Shown here: positions 17,041 through 26,660 of the stretch, in pieces
Numbering within the stretch: the stretch's first letter is position 1
How the letters are laid out: each line of letters opens with the position of its first letter
Assembly: GCF_009866765.1 (NCBI RefSeq)
Contig: NZ_CP019431.1
Span: 558,001 to 622,000 of the forward strand
Length of the DNA stretch: 64,000 nucleotides
Source: Pseudomonas sp. S35
Lineage (GTDB): Bacteria > Pseudomonadota > Gammaproteobacteria > Pseudomonadales > Pseudomonadaceae
Direction: 5' to 3'
Translations under genes and position numbers: made by a program
Notes under the pieces: generated by a model
Told to the model about the DNA's origin: nothing
Databases searched by the model: none
What the model saw: the letters and a program-made list of their open reading frames with translations, nothing else

Positions 17041-18000
17041 TCAGCCCTTGGTTTTCTTCTTCGGCACGATCTTGCGCAGCACGCGCCGCGCCAATCCCTT
17101 CAACTTCGATTCTTTCTCCGGCTCCGCCAGGCCTTGCTGCCGTAGCCAATCCTTCCAGCGAATACGTTCCTCGCGCACCAGCCAGCCTTCCTGCTGGGCG
17201 AAGCTTTCTGCCAGGTACAAACCCCGTGTGCTGGCCGGGTACAACTGGTCTTTCTTGACGGTGTACAGCTCAGGAACGGGCTGGCCGTCCTTGAGTGGCA
17301 TCAGGTACAGGTCAGGACGCTTGCGATCCAGGCGTGCCACCAGTTGGTCGCCCTCCAAGCGCTCGTCTACATGGAACAGGCTCAGGGACTTGGCTTCCTT
17401 CGGCACTTCCAGGCGCAAGTCATAGATCAGTTGCAGCGACGCCGTGGGCAAATGCACATAAGCCCGCGGGCGTTCGATTAGCTGGGTGGTCGCGCAACGC
17501 ACCGGGCGGGCCGCGCCGGACAGCGGGCTCAAGCGAAACGGCAGTGCTTCGCGGTAATGCAGCGCGGCGGAGTAGGGTGCGGGTAGCCAGGTATCGTTGA
17601 AGCGCCCGCCGAGCCAGCCTTCGGGCGTTTCCAGCAGGCACTCTTCGGCAATTTCCTGGATGGCGGTGTGCAGCGGCAGGTTCAGTTCGTGGGCCGGGAC
17701 GTAACCGGAGATCAGCTTGAGCACCACGTCGCCGCGGTCCTGGCGACGTTGGCGCACCAACACCCAGTAATCACGGTTTTGCCAGTGCAGGGTCAGGCGC
17801 ACCGATACGCCGAGGTTCGCCAGTTCGAGGGCAAAGCGTTCGGGGTCTGGCACGTCTACCGGCTTGCGCCGTTGCAGGGTCTGGGCGAAGTTGAGCGGCA
17901 TGCCCACGCTCTGGTAGCTCAGGCCTTCGGGGGTGGCTTCGACGTGTAGTGGCAGTGTTTTAAAGTTGCTGGGGTTTTTTCTTATGAGCGTTCGCGGCAT
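17041..18000 (-). CDS. Uncharacterised protein with a lysine-rich C-terminus
   Basis: A 319-residue protein with no motif I recognise. Pseudomonas genomes sometimes label such homologues as metal ABC transporter ATPase, but no Walker A is present here, so that label is not supported. The sequence is soluble in character, without membrane helices or signal peptide. The last 25 residues are strongly basic (ending RKIVPKKKTKG), which may contact nucleic acid or membrane. I chose the ATG at 18000 because AAGGAG precedes it; an upstream ATG at 18042 would overlap the aldo/keto reductase stop. It follows that gene by 41 bases on the same strand, so it is the third member of a likely operon. Confidence 0.75.
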   Translation of the reverse strand: MPRTLIRKNPSNFKTLPLHVEATPEGLSYQSVGMPLNFAQTLQRRKPVDVPDPERFALELANLGVSVRLTLHWQNRDYWVLVRQRRQDRGDVVLKLISGYVPAHELNLPLHTAIQEIAEECLLETPEGWLGGRFNDTWLPAPYSAALHYREALPFRLSPLSGAARPVRCATTQLIERPRAYVHLPTASLQLIYDLRLEVPKEAKSLSLFHVDERLEGDQLVARLDRKRPDLYLMPLKDGQPVPELYTVKKDQLYPASTRGLYLAESFAQQEGWLVREERIRWKDWLRQQGLAEPEKESKLKGLARRVLRKIVPKKKTKG

Positions 18001-18041
18001 GTCGGCTCCTTCTTGCGACGGGGTCGGCCGCGTGGGCGGCA

Positions 18042-18854
18042 TCAGAGTTGACGAATGACCTTGGCAGCGGTCGCCACGTTATGGGCCAGGTGCAGCGGAT
18101 TGATGGTCCCGACAATAGCACTGGCGACGCCGGTTTGCGCAAACAACAGCATGAAACTGGCGTGTATTGGATCCATTCCTGGCTCCAGGCAAACGTGGCC
18201 GCTGGCCAGCGCCTTTTTGACCAGGATGCCCTTGCCGTGTGCCGTCGCATATTCAATGACGGCTTTCTCGGCCTGTTCGTTCAAATTGTAGGTGACCATC
18301 GCGCAATCACCTTGTTCCAGAGCCTTCACACCGCCTTCGACGGTTTTGCCGGAGAACCCGAAACCGCGAATCTTGCCTTCTTTTTTCAGCTGCGCGAGGG
18401 TCTGGTAGACCTCGCAGTCGTTGAGGATATGCAGATCATCGCCGTCCGAATGCACCAGCACCAGGTCGATAAAGTCCGTTTCCAGTCGTTTCAGGCTGCG
18501 CTCAATGGACATGCGGGTATGGGCTGCGCTGAAATCGTGGCGGGACACGCCGTCCTCGAACTCTTCGCCGACTTTGCTGACAATCACCCAATCCTTGCGC
18601 TGGCCGCGCAACAGCGGGCCCAGGCGCTCTTCGCTGCGCCCGTACGCGGGCGCCGTATCGATCAGGTTGATGCCCAATTGGCGCGCTTGGCGCAACAACA
18701 TCCGTGCTTGATCGTCATCCGGGATCTGGAAGCCATTGGGGTATTTCACCCCTTGGTCGCGGCCCAGCTTGACGGTGCCCAGGCCCAGCGGCGACACCAG
18801 CAGGCCGGTGCTGCCCAGGGGGCGATGCAGGTCGTGCAAGGTTGGCAGGCTCAT
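18042..18854 (-). CDS. Aldo/keto reductase
   Basis: A 270-residue NADPH-dependent oxidoreductase of the AKR superfamily. The catalytic tetrad is seen as D and Y in NLIDTAPAYGRSEERLG (about 48-64), K in VIVSKVGE (about 77) and H in DLVLVHSDGDD (about 110). It resembles the L-fucose/D-arabinose or L-galactose dehydrogenase-like AKRs by the opening HDLHRPLGSTGLLVSPLGLGTVKLG region. The start overlaps the stop of the upstream FAD oxidoreductase as ATGA, so the two are translationally coupled. Physiological substrate unknown. Confidence 0.88.
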   Translation of the reverse strand: MSLPTLHDLHRPLGSTGLLVSPLGLGTVKLGRDQGVKYPNGFQIPDDDQARMLLRQARQLGINLIDTAPAYGRSEERLGPLLRGQRKDWVIVSKVGEEFEDGVSRHDFSAAHTRMSIERSLKRLETDFIDLVLVHSDGDDLHILNDCEVYQTLAQLKKEGKIRGFGFSGKTVEGGVKALEQGDCAMVTYNLNEQAEKAVIEYATAHGKGILVKKALASGHVCLEPGMDPIHASFMLLFAQTGVASAIVGTINPLHLAHNVATAAKVIRQL

Positions 18855-20026
18855 GGCAGCAGTTGCTCCCAGGCCGGTACGCCGAGGGTGGGTTTGGGCA
18901 GATCGGGCAGCTGCTCCGAGGGGCTTGGACGGATGCCGTCACGCTCCAGGCTGTTGATCACCCTGTCGGCGAAGTCCGGCGCCAGGGCCAGCTTGGTTGG
19001 CCAGCCCACCAGCAGGCGGCCGTCTTGGGCGACGAAAGCGTTGTCGGGGCGCGTCAGGCCCGATTGCAGCGGCTCGGCACGGTCGACGCGCAGGGTCGCC
19101 CATTGAGTCTGGGTCATGTCGATCCACGGCAGCAATTGCGCCAGTTCGTTCTGGGCCGTGGCGATCTGTTCTTCAGGCGTGCGCATCACGCCATCGGCCT
19201 CGGCAATGTCACCGCCCATGTACCACACCCAGTTGCCGTCGGCGGCGGGGTGAGTGGTCACGGTAATACGTGGCTTGGTGCCTCCACCCAGGCAGTGGGC
19301 GTACAGCGGCTTCAGGCCGGGGCCTTTGGCGATAATCATGTGCAGTGGGCGTTTTTGCATGGCGGGCTGGCTCAGGCCCAGGGCCGTGAGCAATTGGGCT
19401 GTACCGCCGCCGGCACTCAATACGATGCGCTGGGCGCGGATCTCGCGGTCATCGACCTTCAAGCCCACCAGTTTGTTGCCGTCGTACAGCGGTTCGATCT
19501 GTTGCCCTGCAAGCAAGCTATCGCCGGCCAACTGCGCCAGGCGCTCGATCACGCTCGGGACGTCGACGACCAGTTCGGCCAGGCGATAGACCTTGCCCTT
19601 GAAGCGACGGTCTTGCAGCGCTGGCGGCAAGTCCTCGCCCTTGACCTGGTCGACACGACCCCGCACGGCCTTGCTCGCGAAAAAGCTGGTGAGGTTGCCG
19701 GCGATAGTACCGGGGGACCACAGGTAATGGGCTTCGGACAGCAAGCGCACGCCCGTGAGGTCCAGCTCGCCGTTACCGGCCAGGGCTTCGCGCCAGCGAC
19801 GCGGCATATCGGCAATCGCTTCGGAGGCGCCGGTGAGGGCGCCGTGCAGGGCGTATTTCGCACCGCCGTGAATGATCCCCTGGGACTTCACGCTTTGCCC
19901 GCCACCCAGGGTGGCATTTTCCACCACCACCGTGGAAAACCCCTGGCGACGCAGGCGCGCATTCAACCAGAGGCCGGCAACCCCGGCGCCGACAATCAGG
20001 ACGTCGGTGGAAATAACGGATGGCAT
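18851..20026 (-). CDS. FAD-dependent oxidoreductase of the DAO family
   Basis: A 391-residue flavoprotein. The dinucleotide site GAGVAGLWLNARL lies at residues 12-24, and a DAO-type second FAD strand (VVVEN) follows. The region GGGQSVKSQGIIHGGAKYALHG near 42-63 is typical of glycine oxidase and glycerol-3-phosphate dehydrogenase-like enzymes. GAGGT lies upstream of the ATG. It is the first gene of a minus-strand trio with the aldo/keto reductase (4-base overlap) and the basic unknown protein. The substrate is not predictable; the pairing suggests oxidation and reduction of a related small molecule. Confidence 0.85.
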   Translation of the reverse strand: MPSVISTDVLIVGAGVAGLWLNARLRRQGFSTVVVENATLGGGQSVKSQGIIHGGAKYALHGALTGASEAIADMPRRWREALAGNGELDLTGVRLLSEAHYLWSPGTIAGNLTSFFASKAVRGRVDQVKGEDLPPALQDRRFKGKVYRLAELVVDVPSVIERLAQLAGDSLLAGQQIEPLYDGNKLVGLKVDDREIRAQRIVLSAGGGTAQLLTALGLSQPAMQKRPLHMIIAKGPGLKPLYAHCLGGGTKPRITVTTHPAADGNWVWYMGGDIAEADGVMRTPEEQIATAQNELAQLLPWIDMTQTQWATLRVDRAEPLQSGLTRPDNAFVAQDGRLLVGWPTKLALAPDFADRVINSLERDGIRPSPSEQLPDLPKPTLGVPAWEQLLP

Positions 20027-20081
20027 GGGCGACCTCAGTGTTCAAGACAAGAGGCGCAGTATACAGGCTGTTGAGTGGCGG

Positions 20082-20417
20082 TCAGTGCCCGGCGGTTTTC
20101 GAGAACAGCTGAATCACCACCACACCCAGCACAATCAGGCCCATCCCCAGCATCGCCGGGATATCCAGCTTCTGCCCGTAGATAAACAGCGCCGCAATAC
20201 TGACCATCACGATGCCCATCCCGGCCCACACGGCGTAGGCCACGCCCACCGGCACCGTGCGCACCACCAGCGTCAGCATCCAGAACGCCACGCCGTAGCC
20301 GACGATCACCAGCAACAACGGGATCGGCGTGCTCCAGCCCTTGATGGCTTTCATGGACACGGTGGCGATCACTTCCGAGCAAATGGCGATAGCCAGGTAG
20401 TAGTAGGCAGGGTTCAT
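20082..20417 (-). CDS. Small multidrug resistance (SMR) efflux protein
   Basis: A 111-residue four-helix inner-membrane transporter of the EmrE/SugE family. The essential membrane-embedded glutamate is E15 in AICSEVIATVSMK, matching EmrE Glu14. YAVWAGMGIV contains the substrate-site tryptophan equivalent to EmrE Trp63. AGGATTGACCCC precedes the ATG at 20417, which fits a family-length protein; longer upstream reading is not supported. It is divergent from a LysR gene, with a palindrome between them. It likely exports quaternary ammonium or guanidinium-type cations by proton exchange, and the sequence favours EmrE over SugE. Confidence 0.92.
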   Translation of the reverse strand: MNPAYYYLAIAICSEVIATVSMKAIKGWSTPIPLLLVIVGYGVAFWMLTLVVRTVPVGVAYAVWAGMGIVMVSIAALFIYGQKLDIPAMLGMGLIVLGVVVIQLFSKTAGH

Positions 20418-20480
20418 GGGGTCAATCCTCGGTAGGCAGCGCACTTGATAAGGTCGGTATTCTAGGGCTTTGCCAGATGG

Positions 20481-20495
20481 GGTAAAGTCATTACC
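20481..20495. promoter_or_regulatory. Palindromic LysR-type operator candidate
   Basis: GGTAA-AGTCA-TTACC is a perfect 5-base inverted repeat with a 5-base spacer, and also satisfies the LysR T-N11-A pattern. It sits in the 103-base divergent gap between the SMR gene and the LysR gene, 26 bases before the regulator start, where autoregulation and control of the pump would be expected. Confidence 0.55.
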
Positions 20496-20520
20496 TATCC
20501 GATATAGAGATGGGTTGGCC

Positions 20521-21405
20521 ATGCAGTGGAATCTGGAGCAGATGCGCTTGTTTGTCGACGTCGCCGAGCTGCGTTCGTTTTCGGCCGTGGCGCGTGGGCA
20601 GCGCAAGGCGCAATCGGCGGTGAGCAATGGGATCGCGTTGTTGGAAGCGGACCTGGGCGTGAGCCTGTTTGAGCGTAGCAGTGGCCGCCAGCCGCGCCTG
20701 ACTGAAGCCGGCACTGTGTTGCTGGAAGAAGCACGCGAAGTGTTGCGTCAATGTGAGCGGCTCAATGGCCGTGCATTGTCGTTGACCCGTGGTGAAGAGG
20801 CCTGCCTGCGCCTGGCTCAGGATGAGGCGATGTTGTTCCAGCCGGTGCTCGATAGCCTTGAGGCGTTGGCGGTGCGCTATCCGTTGCTGGAAGTGCAGTT
20901 GTCCAGTGCCGCCCAGGGCGATGTGGCGCGCAAGTTGGTGGAGCGCAAGGCGGACCTGGGGCTGTTGTTCTATCACGACCAGATCCCCGAAACCCTTGAG
21001 CGGCGCGTGGTGGGCAGTGTGGAAATGGTCACGGTCTGCGGTGTGAACCACCCGCTGGCCAAGGACGGATACGTGACGTGCCAGCGCTTGGCCCAGTACC
21101 GACAGCTATTGATGTCGACGCAGACCAGTGTCTACCCCGGCAGCGAAGCCGCCAGCCCGCTGGTGTGGCGCGCCGACAGTTTCTACGTGTTGGCCGAATG
21201 GATGATGAGTGGCCTGGGCTGGGCCTGGCTGCCCCGGCATATCGTGCAATACCCGACCTATCAGCAACAAATGGTGGAACTGGACAGCGAGTGGACGCCG
21301 CCGGCCCTGGTGGTGGAGCTGGTATGGCGCCGCGACGAGCACCTCGGGCCCGCCGCGCGTTTCCTCGTTGAACGTTTTGCCGAGTGCCTGCGGGCGATTG
21401 ATTGA
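20521..21405 (+). CDS. LysR family transcriptional regulator
   Basis: A 294-residue regulator. The N-terminal winged helix-turn-helix spans about 1-60 (MQWNLEQMRLFVDVAELRSF, then RGQRKAQSAVSNGIALLEADLGVSLFER). The C-terminal effector domain covers about 88-290. ATG 20521 is chosen because it gives the canonical LysR N-terminus; an upstream in-frame start would cover the palindrome. Divergent from the SMR transporter gene, which it may regulate. The effector is unknown. Confidence 0.88.
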   Translation: MQWNLEQMRLFVDVAELRSFSAVARGQRKAQSAVSNGIALLEADLGVSLFERSSGRQPRLTEAGTVLLEEAREVLRQCERLNGRALSLTRGEEACLRLAQDEAMLFQPVLDSLEALAVRYPLLEVQLSSAAQGDVARKLVERKADLGLLFYHDQIPETLERRVVGSVEMVTVCGVNHPLAKDGYVTCQRLAQYRQLLMSTQTSVYPGSEAASPLVWRADSFYVLAEWMMSGLGWAWLPRHIVQYPTYQQQMVELDSEWTPPALVVELVWRRDEHLGPAARFLVERFAECLRAID

Positions 21406-21428
21406 AAAAGTGGATAAACTCCGCCGCC

Positions 21429-22706
21429 ATGAATAGAACTCTCTACAGCTGTCTGTTTTACCTGGCGCTGCCGTTGGTGGCTTTACGTCTATGGCTGCGC
21501 GCCCGCAAGGCGCCGGCCTATGCCAAGCGCGTGGGCGAGCGCTTCTCCTACGGCTTGCCGGTGATGAAGCCGGGCGGGATCTGGGTGCATGCCGTGTCGG
21601 TGGGCGAAAGCATTGCCGCCGCGCCAATGATCCGTGGGCTGCTGGAACGTTATCCACAGCTGCCGATCACCGTGACCTGCATGACGCCCACCGGCTCCGA
21701 GCGGATCCAGGCGCTGTTCGCCCACGAGCCGCGCATCCAGCATTGCTATCTGCCCTATGACTTGCCGTGCGCCGCCAAGCGTTTTCTCGATCGTGTGCAG
21801 CCCCGGCTTGCGGTGATCATGGAAACCGAGCTGTGGCCCAACCACATCCACGCCTGCGCCCAGCGCGGTATTGCGGTGGCGCTGGCCAATGCGCGGCTGT
21901 CGGCGCGTTCGGCCAAGGGCTATGGGCGCTTCGCCAAGCTGACGGCGCCGATGCTGGCGCAAATGAGTTTGTTCGCGGTGCAAACGCACACCGAAGCCCA
22001 GCGCTTCTTGAGCCTGGGCGCGCGGCCGGAAACCGTAGAAGTGACCGGTTCAATCAAGTTCGACCTGACCATCGACCCGCAATTGCTGGAGCGCGCCACG
22101 GCGTTGCGCGAGCAATGGGGCGCCAGCGAGCGTCCGGTGTGGATCGCGGCCAGTACGCACGAAGGTGAAGATGACGTGGTATTGGCTGCGCATCGCGAAC
22201 TGCTCGCCAGTTACCCCAACGCGTTGCTGATTCTGGTGCCACGTCATCAGGAACGCTTTGGCCCGATGTTCGAGCTGTGCCAGGCGCAAGGGTTTGCCAC
22301 GGTGCGCCGCTCTACCGGTGAACCCGTCAATGCGCAAACTTCAGTGCTACTCGGCGATACGATGGGCGAACTGTTGTTTCTGTACGCCCTGGCCGACAGC
22401 GCCTTCGTCGGCGGCAGCCTGGTGGCGACCGGCGGGCACAACCCACTGGAACCGGCCGCGCTGGGCAAGCCGGTAATCATGGGGCCGCATGTGTTCAACT
22501 TCCTCGAAATCACCGCGATGATGCGCGAAGCAGGTGCGTTGCGAGAGGTGGATGACGCGCAAGGGCTGGCCGAGGCCGTGCGACAGCTGTTCGAGCTGCC
22601 GCAGGATGCGCGCAGGATGGCGCAGGCGGGGCTCAAGGTGATGCAGGCCAACCAGGGCGCGTTGAAGCGCTTGCTGGATGGGTTGGGCAGGCTGATCACT
22701 CACTGA
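21429..22706 (+). CDS. waaA: 3-deoxy-D-manno-octulosonic acid transferase (KdtA)
   Basis: Adds Kdo residues from CMP-Kdo to the lipid A precursor at the inner face of the inner membrane. The 425-residue protein equals E. coli KdtA in length. It has one N-terminal membrane anchor (about 5-20), the GT30 N-domain with GGIWVHAVSVGE (the catalytic Glu is in this stretch), TCMTPTGSE and METELWPN. The C-terminal domain has SVLLGDTMGEL and FVGGSLVATGGHNPLEPA. It starts 23 bases after the LysR stop. The LPS core locus lies only 4.5 kb upstream. Confidence 0.95.
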   Translation: MNRTLYSCLFYLALPLVALRLWLRARKAPAYAKRVGERFSYGLPVMKPGGIWVHAVSVGESIAAAPMIRGLLERYPQLPITVTCMTPTGSERIQALFAHEPRIQHCYLPYDLPCAAKRFLDRVQPRLAVIMETELWPNHIHACAQRGIAVALANARLSARSAKGYGRFAKLTAPMLAQMSLFAVQTHTEAQRFLSLGARPETVEVTGSIKFDLTIDPQLLERATALREQWGASERPVWIAASTHEGEDDVVLAAHRELLASYPNALLILVPRHQERFGPMFELCQAQGFATVRRSTGEPVNAQTSVLLGDTMGELLFLYALADSAFVGGSLVATGGHNPLEPAALGKPVIMGPHVFNFLEITAMMREAGALREVDDAQGLAEAVRQLFELPQDARRMAQAGLKVMQANQGALKRLLDGLGRLITH

Positions 22707-22733
22707 CTCAACAATGATCCAACTGTGGTGTGT

Positions 22734-24173
22734 TCAATAACCCGGTCGGGCCTTGAGTTGTTCGGCGGCAGCTTTGGCCAGGTCCGGCGGCAGGAAGTCG
22801 CGATCCGGGTTGTAGTCCGCCTTGAGATACCGCGCCAGATCCTGCAAATCCCCAGGGTTCAAGGTGCCCGCCGCCTGCTTCAAGCGCAGGTTGTCGAGGA
22901 TGTAGTCGTAGCGGCTGTTGTTGTAGTTGCGCACCGACGAGTAGAGCTGGCGCTGTGAGTCCAGCACGTCGACGATGTTGCGCGTACCCACCTGGTAACC
23001 GATTTCCGTGGCTTCCACCGCGCTCTGGTTGGAGATGATCGACTGGCGGCGCGCCTGCACCTGTTCCACATCGGTGTTCACCGCGCGGTGCAGGTTGCGC
23101 GTGTTTTCCACCACCTGGCGGCGCAGGCCTTCGCGTTGCTGCTCGGTCTGCCCCAGGCGCGAGTAGGACTCACGCACTTGCGAGCTGGTCAGGCCGCCGC
23201 TGTACAGCGGGATACTCAGGCGCAGGCCGATGGTGCGTTGCTCGACATCGCCGCGATACGGCGTGCCGAAGGCATTCGGGTTGCTGAAACCGAGGGCGTC
23301 GTTATCGCCTTTTTCGTATTGCGCCACCGCATCCAGGGTCGGCGCGTGGCCGGCCTTGCGCTGTTTGAGGGTTTCTTCGGCGGCGGTGACGGCGTAGTTG
23401 CTGGCCAGCAGGTTGAGGTTCTGGCGGCCGGCGGTTTCGACCCAGGCCTTGGCGTCGTTCGGCAGCGGCGGCAACACCGGCAACGTATGCACGACGCCCT
23501 GGATCGAGTTGTACTGGCGGTTGGTCAGGGTGATCAGCGCTTCAAAGGCGTCTTCCACCTGGCGTTGGGCGAGGATGCGGTTGGCGCGAGCGGTGTCGTA
23601 GCTGGCCTGGGATTGCAGCACGTCGGTCTTGTCCGACAGGCCCACGTCGAAGCGCTCGTTGGATTGGTCCAGTTGGCGCTTGAACGCGTTTTCTTCGGCC
23701 TTGGTGGAGGCCAGGTTGTCCTGGGCGCGCAGCACGGCGAAGTAACTTTCGGCGCTTTGCAGGATCAGGTTCTGTTCGGTGGCCGACAGTTGCAGCGCGG
23801 CCTGTTCGTTGACGGCTTCGGCAGCTTGCAGCTGGAACCAGCGGTCGGCGCGAAACAGCGGCTGGCTCAGGGTCGCGCGCCAGGAATGGGCGTCACGGTT
23901 GGCGGTGGCGGCGGGCGTGTCGATCTGGGTGCGCACGTTGTTGATATCGGCACCGGCCGACAGGTTCGGCAGCAGCCCGGCGCGGGCCTGGGGCACTACT
24001 TCTTTTTGCGCGCCGTACTGGGCGCGGGCGGCGGCCAGGTCGGCGTTGTTATCCACAGCCTCCTGATAGACGCTGACCAGATCGGTTCTGGCAGACAAGG
24101 GCGCTTCAGCTGCCCAGACCATTGCGTTGGTCGCACAAGACACGGCAACAGCCAGTGAGAGTTTGCGCAGCAT
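22734..24173 (-). CDS. tolC: TolC family outer membrane efflux protein
   Basis: A 479-residue outer-membrane channel of type I secretion and tripartite efflux systems. It has a signal peptide (MLRKLSLAVAVSCATNAMVWAAEA) and two long coiled-coil repeats characteristic of TolC (about 30-230 and 240-430). Each contains the QLxxxEA-type helices and conserved L-S-x-P-L-F/Y turn (TLSQPLFRADRW and LSIPLYSGGL). The NIVDVLDSQRQLYS segment near 395-408 is diagnostic. Its minus-strand orientation converges on waaA with a 27-base gap and no obvious terminator. Partner pumps are not nearby, as is usual for the general TolC. Confidence 0.93.
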   Translation of the reverse strand: MLRKLSLAVAVSCATNAMVWAAEAPLSARTDLVSVYQEAVDNNADLAAARAQYGAQKEVVPQARAGLLPNLSAGADINNVRTQIDTPAATANRDAHSWRATLSQPLFRADRWFQLQAAEAVNEQAALQLSATEQNLILQSAESYFAVLRAQDNLASTKAEENAFKRQLDQSNERFDVGLSDKTDVLQSQASYDTARANRILAQRQVEDAFEALITLTNRQYNSIQGVVHTLPVLPPLPNDAKAWVETAGRQNLNLLASNYAVTAAEETLKQRKAGHAPTLDAVAQYEKGDNDALGFSNPNAFGTPYRGDVEQRTIGLRLSIPLYSGGLTSSQVRESYSRLGQTEQQREGLRRQVVENTRNLHRAVNTDVEQVQARRQSIISNQSAVEATEIGYQVGTRNIVDVLDSQRQLYSSVRNYNNSRYDYILDNLRLKQAAGTLNPGDLQDLARYLKADYNPDRDFLPPDLAKAAAEQLKARPGY

Positions 24174-24334
24174 GAGGCGATCCCTAGTGTGAATATTACG
24201 GCTATAATTTAGCGCTCAAGGCTACGGCTGGCCAACCCTGGCGTCAAGCCTTGAGGCAGCACCCGAGTGTAGTGGCGCGACCTCGGCACAACAATCCTGT
24301 AATTGCGCCATTCATCACGCTGAATGCTCCACTG

Positions 24335-24363
24335 TTGGCAATTTGCCCACGGCATGGTCTAGA
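24335..24363 (+). promoter_or_regulatory. Predicted sigma-70 promoter of the thiC leader
   Basis: TTGGCA at 24335 and TCTAGA at 24358 are separated by 17 bases. Transcription would begin near 24370, just before the riboswitch aptamer at 24375. The -10 match is mediocre; the position relative to the aptamer is the main support. Confidence 0.5.
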
Positions 24364-24374
24364 CTGGCCGCGTT

Positions 24375-24463
24375 CTTGTCGGGGTGCCTTGTTGGAAGGC
24401 TGAGATCGGTAAATACCGGATCCCGTTGAACCTGATCAGGTTAGCGCCTGCGTAGGGAACAAG
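24375..24463 (+). ncRNA. TPP riboswitch aptamer (THI element)
   Basis: The conserved THI-box is plain. CTTGTCGGGGTGCC opens P1 and P2, followed by GGCTGAGATC and, after a variable P3, CCGTTGAACCTGATCAGG, then TTAGCGCCTGCGTAGGGAACAAG. The closing AACAAG pairs with the opening CTTGT to form P1. It binds thiamine pyrophosphate and lowers thiC expression when TPP is plentiful. About 160 bases separate it from thiC and hold the expression platform. Confidence 0.97.
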
Positions 24464-24507
24464 ATTTCTCGTCACCCGGCGAGTCCTCTTGTGCTTCGTC
24501 CGGGATG

Positions 24508-24526
24508 CTGTTCGACAATCGAACAG
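24508..24526 (+). promoter_or_regulatory. Hairpin in the thiC leader, possible expression platform
   Basis: CTGTTCGA at 24508 and TCGAACAG at 24519 form a perfect 8-base stem with a CAA loop. It has no U-tract, so it is not an intrinsic terminator. It may be the anti-sequestering or Rho-access element that changes when the upstream aptamer binds TPP. The ribosome site GGAG at 24613 lies further downstream. Confidence 0.5.
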
Positions 24527-24609
24527 TCCTCGTGCGCCAAGCACAGCACTGGTTTCAGTGCGTCCATCCGTCACAGGTTCGCTCCGACAAAAATCCACCG
24601 CCTGGATAA

Positions 24610-26514
<1,905 letters not shown>

Positions 26515-26543
26515 CCCAGGATTGCAGGTGCCTGCACTGGCCT

Positions 26544-26619
26544 TATCGGGGGCAAGCCCTCTCCCACATTTTGAATGGTGAACACGTTCAAAGCGGTGGG
26601 AGGGGGCTTGCCCCCGATA
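26544..26619. repeat. REPIN (paired REP sequences) between thiC and cytX
   Basis: Two inverted REP copies: TATCGGGGGCAAGCCCTCTC (continuing to CCACA) at 26544-26568 and its near-complement GTGGGAGGGGGCTTGCCCCC (continuing to GATA) at 26596-26619, with 27 bases between. It belongs to the same family as copies at 41345 and 51508. It lies in the thiC-cytX gap and may act as a transcript-end stabiliser. Confidence 0.85.
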
Positions 26620-26660
26620 GCAATCTAAAAAACAACAAATGCCCCTCAGAGATAACACCC

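Noticed and set aside
26571..26660. N-terminal extension of CytX
   Set aside because: Its codons fall inside a REPIN and precede the normal start of NCS1 permeases.
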